Shown here in pieces: positions 12,381-24,251 of a stretch of 64,000 nucleotides of DNA. The notes under the pieces are model-generated. The model had not been told where the DNA came from, did not search any database, and saw only the letters and a program-made list of their open reading frames with translations. The stretch is from Histoplasma ohiense (Eukaryota > Ascomycota > Eurotiomycetes > Onygenales > Ajellomycetaceae). The translations under genes were made by a program, and so were the position numbers. Each line of letters opens with the position of its first letter. The stretch's first letter is position 1. The stretch is from NCBI GenBank assembly GCA_017607445.1, contig JAEVHH010000004.1, positions 1,302,001 to 1,366,000 on the forward strand, given 5' to 3'.

Positions 12381-14863
12381 TCATATCAAAACCCATTTCT
12401 TATCCGCTTCTTTCTGGCCTAGTCTTTGCGCGGTGGAGTTGAGGGTGTCTTTGATGATGTCCTTGGACACTTTCGGGAATCTGCCAGTTCTTGTTAGCGA
12501 GGGTCTCTTGTCTTTTTATATCTTATCCTTTTCTTAAAAAAATCCAAAAAAAATCGCTTTCTTCAGATAAATAGTTCTGACGATATCTCCCCATCTATTT
12601 TCCTCCTAAGGAGAAAACAAAAGAAATACAAGGTGCACAAAAAGAGCTAAAAACATACCGCTTCTTCAACACCTCAATCAACCCCGCCTTCGTTAAATTG
12701 CTTCCCGCAATGGCCTGTTTAAATTCTGCTACTTGATCCGGTGGGAATGCACGTCGTGGCTTCTGAGATGGTGCTGCAACGGGAAGAAGCTTAGAATGTC
12801 CCGATGAAATTGTTGCGGTCAAGGTCGAGGAAGGAAGGGTGAAAGATGGTTGGAGTAATCCCGAGGATGGTGAGATTTGCTTCTGAGAAGGGCTGGCAAT
12901 GGCGCCAGCTCGATCTGACGACCGATTGGAAAGATGTGTAAGGTGTTTCAACGGCGAGCGGGATGTCTGGATAGGTTTACTCCAATACTCTGAAGAAAAC
13001 GGGTCGATGGGGAAGTTCAAAGTTTCTTTTGGTTTTGAATTTGAGCACAGTTAGTCAGTCCAGGGTCAGAAAGATGCGTTTCTCCAATTATCCGAATTCC
13101 TTACCTGATATAATCTCCATCCGACATGAACTCAGCATCGGATCGACATCGTCTTCACCCTCCCAATGTATCCCACTAGACACTGGTTCGAGATCACCGA
13201 TAATAACCCTTCGCTTCCCGCCCGCAGTATCATCATCACCATCATCCAAGAAGTCTTCCATATCTCCATCTCCATCTTCACTAATCTCGTCTTCCCCTTC
13301 TGAGTCAAGGTCCTCGCCTTCCTCCGGGTCTTCCCACTCCGCTTCTGAATCATAATCATAATTAAAATCCGGAACCATCCGCCGAAATGGATTTCGACAT
13401 AGTCGCTTGGCATCCCTTTCCGGTAGCCGCTTCGTAAAAGTCCCCTGGTAAGGTGGCCGCACATCCTCACCAAACTTCAAAACTTTCATTGGAATCTTCT
13501 TCAGGAAGTCGCCAGGGTTTTGCGTTTTCTCATCTCCCGTCAAATTTATTGTGTTCGACCCAACACCTTGCATCCTAAGTAATATCTCTCTCACGGTGGG
13601 GCCTATCGCTTTGCCTTGTCGACGTCTATAAGGTAGTACGTCAAACAGCTCCGAAGGACATAATTTTACAGGTGGTGCTTGCGCTTCAGACGTTTCATCT
13701 TTCTTAAATAATGAATCGAGCTTCTCGCAAACATATTTGAGAGCGTTGATATCTCGTTCAAAACGATGTGGTGGCGCCAGTTTCACATGCGACTGCAAGA
13801 AAAAAAGGGGAAATTCTTGTTCGTAGTCCGAAGGTTTCGTTTCCGCTTTCAACGTCTCAGAGCCACTGTTGGAGCTACAAACAGAATTAGAATTTCCACC
13901 GGTCATTCCGCCAGCTACATTCACCGCCGATGTTGAATTAGAAGTCGTAGGCTTCGCAAAAAAAGCGTTCAAACGCATTTGCGACTTAAAAATGAGAAAA
14001 ACAGTTAGCGAGGAGCCCGCGAATCGCAGAAATTCCAACACAGAATTACAGGGGGGAAATAAACAAATCAATAAATAAAATAAAATAAAAGAAAGGGAAA
14101 CATAAGACCATACCCTCTCCTTCTTCATCCTCTCCTCATCTTTTCTCTTCTTTTCCTCCTCCCTGGCCAGCCGTTCCTCATCCTTCACTTTCTTCTTCTC
14201 GTCCCGCTTCCTCCTTTCCTCCTCTCTCTCCTCATCCCTCTTCTTCTTTTCCTCTTCCCTTTTCTTCCGTTCCTCTTCTCTCTTTCTTCTCTCTTCATCC
14301 TTCTTGGCCTTCTCCTCTGCCCGCTGCTTCTCCTTCATCTCCTTTTCCAGTGCCCTCACTTGCTTGCTGGTGGGAGATAGCTTTCGTTTCTTGCTGTTAT
14401 TGGGTAAGGTAAACCCTGGTGTAGATACGGAGGTGGCAAGTGAGGGAGGAGGAGGAGTTTGGTTCTGGGTATGGACGTGATCAGTGTGATTAGGTGCGGG
14501 GATAGGAGTTAATATGGAAGGGTCAGAGGAGCCATTGCCATCGGCATGCGGTAGAGGAGGATCGACAGAAGTAGAAGAGGTTGATGTTGACGTGGAGAGA
14601 GTTTTAGTCGTAACAATGGGTTGGGGAACACCAGCACTTTCGATGGACGGGTGTATTTCAGATTCCAACTTAGGGGTATTCGTAATAGTCGGCCCTTTAA
14701 AGTCATCATTCTGAACGACAGCTTCTGATACAACCATTCCACCTTGATCCTGGGAATTGGCGGTTTGTACGCAGCCATCCACGTCACTAAACGACCGCTT
14801 CCGTGACGATTCCGGGGAGCTCATAGAGCCCGGCAGCGGTTCGCTGCCCATGATGGTAGTCAA
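12381..14863 (-). CDS. Chromatin assembly factor 1 large subunit (CAF-1 p150 / Cac1)
   Basis: CAF-1 deposits histones H3-H4 on newly replicated DNA through PCNA. Exons are 14863-14114, 13984-13105, 13025-12659 and 12480-12381, totalling 698 residues. Introns are 14113-13985 (GTATGG..AAG), 13104-13026 (GTAAGG..AAG) and 12658-12481 (GTATGT..CAG, with a GCTAAC branch). Visible landmarks follow the family order: a Ser/Pro-rich N-terminus, a long Lys/Glu/Arg (KER) coiled coil at about residues 165-255, the LNAFFAKP motif just after it, a strongly acidic ED stretch around residues 480-530, and a C-terminal winged-helix-like segment (FKQAIAGSNLTKAGLIEVLKKR then FPKVSKDIIKDTL). Length and order fit fungal p150/Cac1 well. 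Confidence 0.92.
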
Positions 14864-16036
14864 AATGTCGAAATGGTGTCGCTTGCGTTCTCCAAACTTA
14901 AATGAGACCGTTTGCCAAAGTAATGTATAGCGTACTGTGCCTGACTTTCACAAAGCGACGGTCAGTGAAGCAAATGTGAATGTAGTGTTGACACGGAAAT
15001 GGCTCGGTGTTCTGACTCAGACAAGATTTGACACTGGAAGTAATCGAATAAAATGGGAGTTGTGGCACATCGGCTTGCAGCTCAGAGCAATCGGGTTGAA
15101 GTTGAAGTTGAACCAGAAATTCACGACGCGTTGATGGCTGATTTCGCGTCAAATTGGCGACAGTCAGGTGATATCGCTTCGAACTCAACTGGAGGCCATA
15201 GCAACTATATAACTTCAACAGCAAATGAAACAAAAAGCATTTCTCAGTTGATTATTCGATAACAAGGTCTAAATTGATGGTGCATTCACTACTCAGACCT
15301 GTCATAGAATAGAAGAGTACCTAAAGAGGAGCAGATCTATCTATATGGAGATCGAAATAATTTAACCCCCGCCCAAAATATTACACTTGCACTAATATAT
15401 TGATATAAATCAGAAGCATTATCATTAGAGATGGGTAGCTTTTCCTCTGACCCCAGGAGAGTGAATAATAATGAATGATGTAAAGCAATGAATACGACGA
15501 GGTCGCAATACCACTGGGCGGCTTAAAAAAAGGACAATGTGGCTTGGATATCAAAAAGGGTGGGAAATGGGGTGGCGTCGTTGAGGACCGGGTGGAAATA
15601 AAGAGCGCCGCTTGCGGGGAATTCGGGGGGAATGTTGCGTTTTTGTCTGAAGGAGAAAGAATTTTGCTTTTTCACTCTTTCCTCATTGCAAATGCGGCCA
15701 GGTGCAAAAAAAGGTGAAGCAAAATAAATAAAATAAATAAATAAATAACAATGCCCACTGCCCACTGCCCACTGGTATATAGGGAATAATGAAACCCACG
15801 TGAAACTTACTTCAGGCAAGATGGATTAAGAGCGAGAGAATAAGACGAAATCACATTATGCCAGCCATACTCACTCGCAAAAAATGAAAGAAAGAAAGCA
15901 AGAAAGATAATTAGAAAAAAAAAAAAACCTGATATATGGCCCTGCCCAGCTCCCCGCGTCTCCACCATCCAATTATGAAATGGGCATGGCAAACTGGTGA
16001 GTAAGAAGCAAATAACACTGTCCACCATTTGCCTTC
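14864..16036. other. Intergenic region between CAF-1 and the unknown protein
   Basis: It contains the CAF-1 promoter and the 3' end of the next gene. AAATA units lie at about 15719-15749, immediately followed by three TGCCCAC units (15750-15773). No gene was found; short frames at 14898-15262 overlap on both strands and look random. Confidence 0.6.
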
Positions 16037-17227
16037 TCAGTCACTCAAGTCTGGATTCGCAACAAAAAGCCTCACATTGCTCATTCTAGTGGATCTATCA
16101 TCCACACTCCCCCTCCGTTTAAGATCGTCGAGTTTTTTCCCTCTGCCCGCAGCAGCAGCGGCTCCGCTTGGCGCGGCCATCTCCGTAAGCGCACCGAAAT
16201 CTTCTTCCAGGTCACTGGCGTCACTCTTCATGCTCGAAGCACGGTCGGATTTCGGCCTGTCCTCATTCGCCACTTCCAGTGACGACGATGCCGCTGCTGA
16301 GCCGTCATTAGCGCCAGCGAGATCTTTTTTGCTGTCAAAATAGGACTTCTCCTCGTCGAATCCCAAAGGAGCGGGTGTCTCCACAATTTCAGGAATGTCG
16401 GTCTGTATCCGGTCTGCAGGGTCCATATTTGGCGGCGTGTTACTGTTACTACTGCTGCTAAATCGGCCCTGCTGAGGTCTCTGGTAACCACTAGGAAAGC
16501 GGCTGCTGCCTGTGGAACTCCGCCCGCTGCCCGTTCGGCGATGGAAGGCGGGTCCGTCGGTATCCTTATCATCTTCTGCGTCGCCAATCTCGTTAGCGCT
16601 TAGTCGAAGAGGTACGCCTGCACCAACCATGGTGCCCGTGTTATAGTTTATGGAGCGCGAGGAGGTATTGTGTCGTATTTTGCCGGTGCTGACCAGCGTG
16701 GCGCTCCGACCACCTCCGCCATTCACTTCTATGGCTGCCCTCTGCTTTGCCGCTCGTCTCTGCGCGACTACCCGCGGGTCTTCTTGCTGGGCACGGTCAC
16801 ACCATACAGTGGCTTTTTGTTTTCGCAAGAGCGCGACGTAGCCAATAGGCGCATGACCAGAGCGTGACGAGGAGCTCCGTCGGACGTCAGCCTGGGGATT
16901 AGTTTGAGACCCATTTCCTTCAGTAGAAGTGGTCGATGTTGTCGCATTCGAAGGGGTTCGCGCTGGGTAATTAGGATTCATGGGCTGAGACTGCTTGCGA
17001 TGTTGGTGGTGGAAGGGAGGTGTCTGCTGTTGCTGGTGCATTTGGTTTGGGTAGTACGAGGAAGATGCGACCTGGGGCCGGTTTTGATATGATTGTGATC
17101 TCATTGTCTGGTGCTGACGATGTTGCGGGTCAGGAGAACCAGAGGAATGGAATTGTAGGCCGGCATTTCCAGGATTAATGGGTTTTCGGCGAGGGATTTG
17201 CAGCATCGGAGAACGATAATCAGCCAT
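16037..17227 (-). CDS. Conserved-looking low-complexity protein of unknown function
   Basis: A single exon of 396 codons. I do not recognise it. The N-terminal third is rich in Gln, Ser, Pro and His with no fold signal. Residues about 124-170 form the most protein-like block (HAPIGYVALLRKQKATVW, then a basic Q/R/A-rich helix) and may be the conserved core. A Gly- and Ser-rich middle follows, then an acidic stretch (DLEEDFGALTEM) and a basic segment before the end. No membrane segment or signal peptide is seen. The composition suggests a largely disordered cytoplasmic or nuclear protein. The frame is long and uninterrupted and begins with a plausible ATG, so the gene is likely real. Confidence 0.75.
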   Translation of the reverse strand: MADYRSPMLQIPRRKPINPGNAGLQFHSSGSPDPQHRQHQTMRSQSYQNRPQVASSSYYPNQMHQQQQTPPFHHQHRKQSQPMNPNYPARTPSNATTSTTSTEGNGSQTNPQADVRRSSSSRSGHAPIGYVALLRKQKATVWCDRAQQEDPRVVAQRRAAKQRAAIEVNGGGGRSATLVSTGKIRHNTSSRSINYNTGTMVGAGVPLRLSANEIGDAEDDKDTDGPAFHRRTGSGRSSTGSSRFPSGYQRPQQGRFSSSSNSNTPPNMDPADRIQTDIPEIVETPAPLGFDEEKSYFDSKKDLAGANDGSAAASSSLEVANEDRPKSDRASSMKSDASDLEEDFGALTEMAAPSGAAAAAGRGKKLDDLKRRGSVDDRSTRMSNVRLFVANPDLSD

Positions 17228-20200
17228 TTTTAATCCCCCGTTTTCTTTCTCTTCAACTATTTCTCGATTGAGGGAATCTCATATAATTTCCCGAGTATTG
17301 TTTTGTAAAAATGAAAAAATGCGAATCAGCGAAGCTGAAATTTCCGCGGATAGCGTTGATCCCCCGCTGGCAAACAAGCGTGAATTGTCGCTGGATTCAG
17401 GGGAGTTGATAGGCTGCCAACAGTTCTCGCGACTGGATCCAGTCAACCATCTATCTATCCCTACGGTCTGGAAGGGACAGCTTATCATGTCAGCATCGAT
17501 ATATTTTCGGAGCAGGAAAGGAAGAGACCGGAAGACGGCGCCACAAACACCAGCAAGGAACGCCCATGAGTTTTGCAGATGACTGGGGAAAACACGAAGC
17601 TATATAAAAGAACACACACACCAGAACAGTTCGAGGGGCAGTCAAAACACTCAAGCAAGCAGTTTCAAATTCTCCAGAGCCAACAATGAACGGCAGAACA
17701 TGCATGTGGTCCTCAAAAGTGGTTCTATCTCTCCATCCTGAAACTGACGGCGGCTCTGGTGTGTGGATGGTCGTGCAAAACAAACAAGCGGCTGTCGAAG
17801 GGGACTCGGGCAGTTGTTGGAGGGAGCGATGGGAGTAGAAATAGGTTTAGCTGCAGAAGATTCAGCCAGCCCGAGCAACAGCAGCAGAGGGAATGTGATC
17901 GGGGGCGATTCGGGCGGACTAAGCGGACAAGCGGGTCCGAGGTTGACATTTGTCGAATTGGGTGGTGGAGATCTGGTGATCTGGTGATCTGTTGGGCGAC
18001 GAGAAGCGCGACTGAGCCACAGCTGGAGTACCACGGCCAAGGAACCTTCGCGCTCAGATTCTGTGGTGAGTGACCTGATGTCGGGTATCTGTGGCTGGTG
18101 GTCCCGTCACGTTGCAGCCCTAGTCGTGGCTGAGGCGAGGTTTCTTTCTTTATTCCAACACCGTCGGAGCGAGCCAGTTGGCCATCATTGCCAGGTTACA
18201 TTATTGCGTACATGACTTAGTCCATGCCATTGTTGGTTGACGCATTTACTTGTTCCCACTTTTTACAACGCATCATCGCGCAGCGTCTCTCTTCGAAAAC
18301 CTCCCGGGATGACATGAAAAGCCTCTTTCATTCTCCCCGAGCCGGCACAAGCCTGAAAGCCCGAAGCCCAGAGCTGTGGCCAGCAATGGGAACAATGTGG
18401 ATAATATCTCATCCATCGGATGTGTCCTTCTCTTCTCCTTGGCCACAATTGAGGGTTGTCACTGGAGCCTACATACGGAGTAGTATCAACGCAATAGGAC
18501 AAAATGATGTCTCAGACTAAGGTCCACTGGACCAGAGGGCTTGCTGCAGGGCTGGCTCCACAGTTCGCGAATGAACAAAACATCAACAAAAAACAAAGAG
18601 GTCTGTTCGGATGTGGATACAGGCCCTGCTTCCGTGCTTCCTAGCAGGGCGGGCGGTTCCCATTTGACATGATGAATAGGTCAACTTACCATGTGCGGCA
18701 AAGCTGCGGGGTTATGTTAACTTGCGGTCTAATTTGCCGAGGACGAGGCATATAGAAGCTGAAAGGGTTGGTTCTTTGGTTTAACCTCTGCTACTAGCAG
18801 GTTTTTTTTTTTAATTCCAAACAATTTCCCGGGTTTTGCATCCGGACACAGGAATGAACAAATTCTTTTCACTCTCATTATCCATCATATTTCCTCCCAA
18901 TGACGTCTTTTTTTTTTTTTTCTCTCTCCAAAGCAATGACATTGAGGGGGCTCGACGGCTTCGACATGGGTGGAGGATGCCTGTCATGATTCTTGCAAGC
19001 TTAATTTTTGGGTCACTTCAAGAGTTTTGTTGGGGGGTTTGGATTGGCTCGTCCCCTCTTATACCAGCATGGCGCTGGTGCTATCGAGCTCTTTTACCCA
19101 GTGGCCTCACAGTATCCCGTGTCTGGGTGAGGATTATGCATGATCTACAGGTCGAGAAATGCACAATGAGCCAAAAGACACAACAAAACTCAGTTCGCGG
19201 ACTTTCCAACTGTGTAAGGAAGTAAATAAATAAATATTCAGTCTGAGTGAGGATTTTGTTGATTACTGTGGCGAACAATAATAATGAAAGTGACGCTGCA
19301 ACAATCCGTGATGGATATCCTTGCATGAATTTAAACTTCCCCTAGTCCGCTCCTCTCGTTCTCCATGGTTACATGACTTTGTTGTGACAACAACATTGAC
19401 TCTCACGCTGTTGTCTTTTCTTCAATCATTTCTTTCAACGCCCGAGCGAGAGCGCACAATGCAAATCCTAGGAAGATACCCAGTGCCTTTCGTACAAACA
19501 TGGGAAGCTTTACATAACAAAAACTATAACCCTAGCTGTCCTTTCAGCTTTGACTCTCGTTAACAATACATCCATCATTCATCAGTATTGTCTCAATCTG
19601 CAACACTTTTGCCCAGCCTCTTTCAGGTTCAAAAATGGGGGAGAGGAAAATCCTGATCTCCCTTGGTTTTTCCATTCTACTACTGTCCAATACATGTCCT
19701 TCAAACCTTTAATTGAATGTGATTCTCTAAACGCCATTGAATGATTCGTCCGGCTAAAATTGATCCATTATCTATTCCCATGGATATCTGGCCGGACATG
19801 TCTGGCTCAGGCAACCTGGCAGCGAGATTGCCCACTTTTTTGGGAAAGATGATGACCACCAAAACTCAACGGCGTGGGAACTATAGAGTGGTGAAGCGAG
19901 ACCGATAGATAGCTTCCCGTCACTGTGTTGCGGGATGGACTTACTTCTTAGCCTCATCGGCATGAACAGTCATGTTATCATCCAACGCGAGGCGTGGCAT
20001 TGGCTCTGGCGCATTTCTCTGTGACTTCAGAAATGCTTCGCGCGCCTCCCAGGTCTGAGAACGTGATTCGGGAGAATTTGAGTGCAAATATGAGTCGGGT
20101 GCGGTGTTGTGCTGTACGGTATACATGGATTCTTTCCCCCTGTTTGTAGTGACAGAATGTCAACGATTGCTGTTTGGAGGAGTAGCACCGGCAGCAAATC

Positions 20201-20259
20201 CATGCAAAGACTCAAAAGAAATGTCATTCTGCTAAAGAGCATCCTTTTAGTGACGCAGG
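17228..20259. other. Gene-poor region
   Basis: Three kilobases with no supported gene. The left end probably holds the promoter of the unknown protein. Short T-rich tracts occur near 18801 and 18909. Frames of 60-130 codons occur on both strands without family resemblance. The right end leads into the MFS transporter relic, whose missing upstream portion should lie here, but I could not recognise any of it. Confidence 0.55.
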
Positions 20260-20718
20260 TGGCCCCGTAGCTCCCGCTCTGCAAACTGACGACGGCCATT
20301 CAGATAGTCCTACCTAAAAAGGATGCTCCGGCAGGGATCGCCATTGCCCTGTTTGGAGGTCTTCTGTCCTTGTCAGTCTTTATATCCATTGGTGAAAATA
20401 TGTTAACCACCCAGTTGGTGAGCATGTTTCTAGGTTGACCCGCGCCTCTCGATCCGAGCTTCATTCATTCAAGCAGTGCGACGACGCTGCTCCATGGGCT
20501 TCCCGTGGATCATCTGTTGATGGGGACTCGTAGTGTACAATGAGTCGCTGAAGACCGTTCTCCAGATCGGGTTGGCCCTGTCATGTATCTGTGTTCCCAG
20601 CGCATGCGCATTAGAGGGGAAAAGCGTTGCACCACCTTGGGCTAAGGACAACTCTGATGGAGACGCCGCTGGAAAGGGAGGGAATTCATCCAAACAGGGG
20701 AAATGGGCTAGGGTGTGA
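20260..20718 (+). pseudogene. C-terminal relic of an MFS drug/efflux transporter
   Basis: From about 20281 the plus strand encodes AIQIVLPKKDAPAGIAIALF and then GGLLSLSVFISIGENMLTTQL. This matches the late transmembrane part of fungal DHA2/14-spanner MFS exporters. A donor-like GTGAGC follows; after an acceptor near 20477 a segment ends in YNESLKTVLQIGLALSC and a cytosolic LEGKS tail, stopping at 20718. Defects: an in-frame TAG just upstream (about 20270), one apparent frameshift at about 20522-20530, and no recognisable N-terminal ten or so helices. I therefore call it a decayed gene. A hidden split gene is less likely. Confidence 0.7.
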
Positions 20719-21235
20719 CATTTAGGAATTGTTTTCTGAGAGAAGATGAGTGTGCCAGATAAACGGTTTGTTTGTTTCTCCTCTGCCCTCTCTACTTCTC
20801 CATGTTCTTCTCTGGGGAATATTGAATGAGGAGTCCTGAGCCTCGGAGTCAAGATGAAGTAACAGAGCTGCATCGAGAGTGTTTTGACAGCAATCTGCCT
20901 GAATGAGAAAGTTGGTTTATTGGGGCTTACTAAAATCCTGATCAAAGTTTCTTATCACATGGCAACAATGGCATCCTGTCATTGCGGAGACAACCTTCCA
21001 TGTTAGGCGAGCTATATAGACCATTCGGAGGGTATTATGTAGTGGTGTTGACGGCAAACCACCGGGGTCAAAAAATAGGATGTTGGATAGGTCATATTAC
21101 ATGTCTGTATTGCAATTAAGAGTTTCTCTGTGAATGCAGGCCCGGGATACATTGGATTCCCACACACAACAAAAACCGAGTATAGCCTCTCTAAAATTTT
21201 ACACTGATTCCCATTATAAAAGTCAAAGCAAAACT
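20719..21235. other. Intergenic region
   Basis: The convergent space between the MFS relic and the CoA-transferase-family gene. I see nothing further in it; minus-strand frames here mirror the relic. Confidence 0.6.
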
Positions 21236-22526
21236 CTACAACTTCGACCTTCCAACCTTCACCAACGCCCCGTCTTTAACCTCATACTCCTTTCCCCTAA
21301 CCCACCCACACCAATCCGCCAATGTCATCTCCCCGCCCTTACTGGGGCTCAATCCATCACTCGACCAGCCGCCCTCCTCATTCGTAAATCCCAGACCTGG
21401 TGTCTCTGACAATCCCACCGCTAAACGCTGCTCATACCCGCCCTCTTCTAACTCCTCATTTTCTAGCACTGGGGTTGCACATGCATCGGTCCCGTCAAAG
21501 ATACTCTCCCACTCCCTTCGCGTCCTCTCCTTGAACCTCCTTGTAAACACGTCACGCATATACGGCCAGGTGCTAGGATCCTCACGTAATCCACTAGAGC
21601 CCGGCGGCAAGATATCCTCCAACTTCAAGCTTAATCCTTTCAGCAGCGCCGCAAAAAATTCCGGCTCTAACGCGCCGACGGCAAAGTACTTGCCCGCATC
21701 CTTCGTCTCGTAGGTGTCGTAGTATGGACATCCGCCATCAAGAACGTTTTGACCGCGCGGGGAACCCCACATCGGCCTCTTCTGCAATAACCTTGGGAAT
21801 GTAGCTAGGTAGGCTGACCCGTCTACCATATTTGCCTCGACCACCTGGCCCTTCCCCGTACGATGGCGCGAAAGCAGTGCAAGCAAGATGCCGAGGAAAC
21901 ACATGGCGCCGCCTCCCGCAAAGTCACCGACTATGTTGCCCGGTGGATAGGGCCGTTCACCAGCACGCCCCAGCAGGGCCAGCACGCCTGAGACAGCAAT
22001 GTAATTGATATCATGGCCAGCCATGTCCTTGTATTTCCCATCACGGCGGAAACCTGCCATGCGGGCGACGATGAGACGCGGGTTCCTTTTTAGGAGCACA
22101 TCTTTAGGCGATAGGCCGAGTCTCTCAAGGACACCAGGCCGGAATGGGTCGATTAGGATATCTGCGTGGGAGGTTAGGGAGAGAAGAAGGGCGAGCGACG
22201 CAGGAGATTTGAGGTCAATGCTTATGGAGGTTTTGTGTCGGGTTAGAGAGTCAGAGGTCTCAGGGGGAAGGGTGCCCGGGGGATTGGAATGTGCCTGTGG
22301 ATGTGGGCGGTCGATGCGCAGGACGGAGGCGCCATAGTCGGCTAGGAGGAGGCCGGCAAAAGGAGCTGGTTGTGACTTAGGTTAATAATGGACTTTGGCA
22401 AGGATATCAATAGCCAAACTTTTGGACCTACTGGATTTGCATAGTCAACTGTGGCTTACCCGGAGCTAAACCAGCCAGTTCAAGGACTCGGATGTCCTTG
22501 AGAGGTGGTAATGGATCGGATGACAT
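21236..22526 (-). CDS. CaiB/BaiF family III CoA-transferase, alpha-methylacyl-CoA racemase type
   Basis: Two exons: a short first exon from about 22526 to 22461 and a second from 22365 to 21236, split by an intron with GTAAGC..CAG. The product is about 398 residues. The N-terminus (LKDIRVLELAGLAPAPFAG, LLADYGASVLRIDRP) is the classic CaiB/BaiF opening. KTSISIDLKSPA, DILIDPFRPGVLERLGL and GHDINYIAVSG follow in family order, and MVDGSAYL matches the region around the active site. Racemases of this kind invert 2-methyl branched acyl-CoA esters for beta-oxidation in peroxisomes or mitochondria. No clear PTS1 is present (it ends GRSKL, which is SKL-like and could act as a peroxisomal signal). Substrate is not decidable from sequence. 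Confidence 0.88.
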
Positions 22527-24251
22527 TCTGTTCGGCTCGAGCAGTATCGCACACGGCAATCTTGAAGGCGGTAGTAACAAAGGATGACAGTGTCAGCCAT
22601 TCGATGATCCCGTCGAATATTGGCGTAGGATAAGCAGTCCATTTATTCCGGTTCAGTATCCGCCAGTGTATTTAATCTTCCCGGGCTCCGGTCAATGGAG
22701 AGAAGTAGCCGAGGTGAGCGCAGGATATCACATGACCCCAGAACGCAAGCAACATACGTTGTCAGCAGAGACAGTAGGAAAAGGGAAGACAGTCAAGTCT
22801 GCAGATATCGATGCCCTCTTGTATTCGGCACATGAAACCAGCAATGCATTGCTTAGGAAATGTTGTTTTTGCTCGAGATAACGAATGGATTTGCCCGGAG
22901 TGATGCTCGGCAAACGCCCACAAAAGTGCTGAGTAATCACGAATAGCCGGCGGCAATTGCATCGATTTGCCGCTCGATCTTAAACTGTCGTTTAAGCAGC
23001 CTCATCAACCCCAACCGCATCTGTTTTTGGATCTCTATGAACGGGAACAGGAAGCCTCTTGGTTGATACGAGGTCTCCTGACAGGAGGTGACTACCAGGT
23101 GCATATCGATATCCCGGGTGGGGTTGCATATGGGATTATCCCCGAATCCAAGTGAGCGGAGGGCAATGTATTGTGCGATCATGCCATTTATTGGCCAGTA
23201 TCCCAGGAACTTCTATCTCTTCTACTTATAAAAATCCATGTCGAATTTGCTGTTGACTCGTACGCAGTTCATAGAAGAAATAAAAACAAGCATCTCAACA
23301 CATCCCTTCAAGTGTCGCTCTTGATATAGATTTCCCCAGTGAGACTGGTTGTAAGTGGGTGCCTCTTAACGTTTCACACATTCAATACAACATGTTGGAA
23401 ACACCTTGGGTTTCTAATTACAGCATTTTAACCCTCATAAGGATGCAAAGATATTAAGAGAATTTTAAATTCTCCAGATGTACTCTGTACATGGGAAAGA
23501 GATTATATTTATTCCATTGAACATTAGCTTGCGGTTCAATCACCGCTGTCCCTTTCCCTTCTAAAGTCGCTATCTGCCCATTAGGCGGAAATGATTCGCC
23601 CTCTTCATTTTCTCATGGCACCTCACTATGCGCAGGGCTGGCGACCGCCGTCGCTCTCCCCGAGAAAGTATGGATGGTCTGTGGTTCAGGTGCGGGAGAA
23701 ATAGATAAACTGGTCCTCTTGCGCCTACTGAGGGATTGGAATGGAGGCTCATTGAGAAGGCTAGCTGGATTGAAAATCTGTAAATATCCTCTTTTCAGCA
23801 AAGGGATATTGTCGCCATGTATGTACATTTGCCATTTACGCTATCGACTTGTGGTTGGAGATCATAGATTTGTCATTGAATATCCATATATTTTGTGGTG
23901 GAATGTTGCTGTTTTGATCCCACTTTTGCATGCCCGTGGCATCCCAAACAAGGAGGAAAAGAAACAGGATCATGTTGCGATTCGACTCGAATTACCTGCC
24001 TATCTATTGTGTAGCTAGATCAACATGAGCACCTGAACAAATCATAAACATAGGCGACCATAACTGTTTCAGCAAAATTCTACCCAGCAGACAAGACAAA
24101 AACGCCATGCTGTCAGTGACAATGCCATACAACTCCAATGCGAACACACGAAGTACGACAACAAACAAAGTTAATAACAGAGAAATAGTCAAATTACCCT
24201 AAATGAACAACTCTCATTCCCAACCACAAGCTCACCGATCCAAATAAAACC
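22527..24251. other. Intergenic region
   Basis: Contains the promoter of the CaiB/BaiF gene on the left and the 3' flank of the coiled-coil gene on the right. Frames up to 114 codons (23674-24018) do not resemble any family. No repeats or RNA genes recognised. Confidence 0.55.

Noticed and set aside
20469..20945. 158-codon minus-strand frame over the MFS relic
   Set aside because: The plus strand carries the recognisable transporter tail; the minus frame is its shadow and continues into unrelated sequence.
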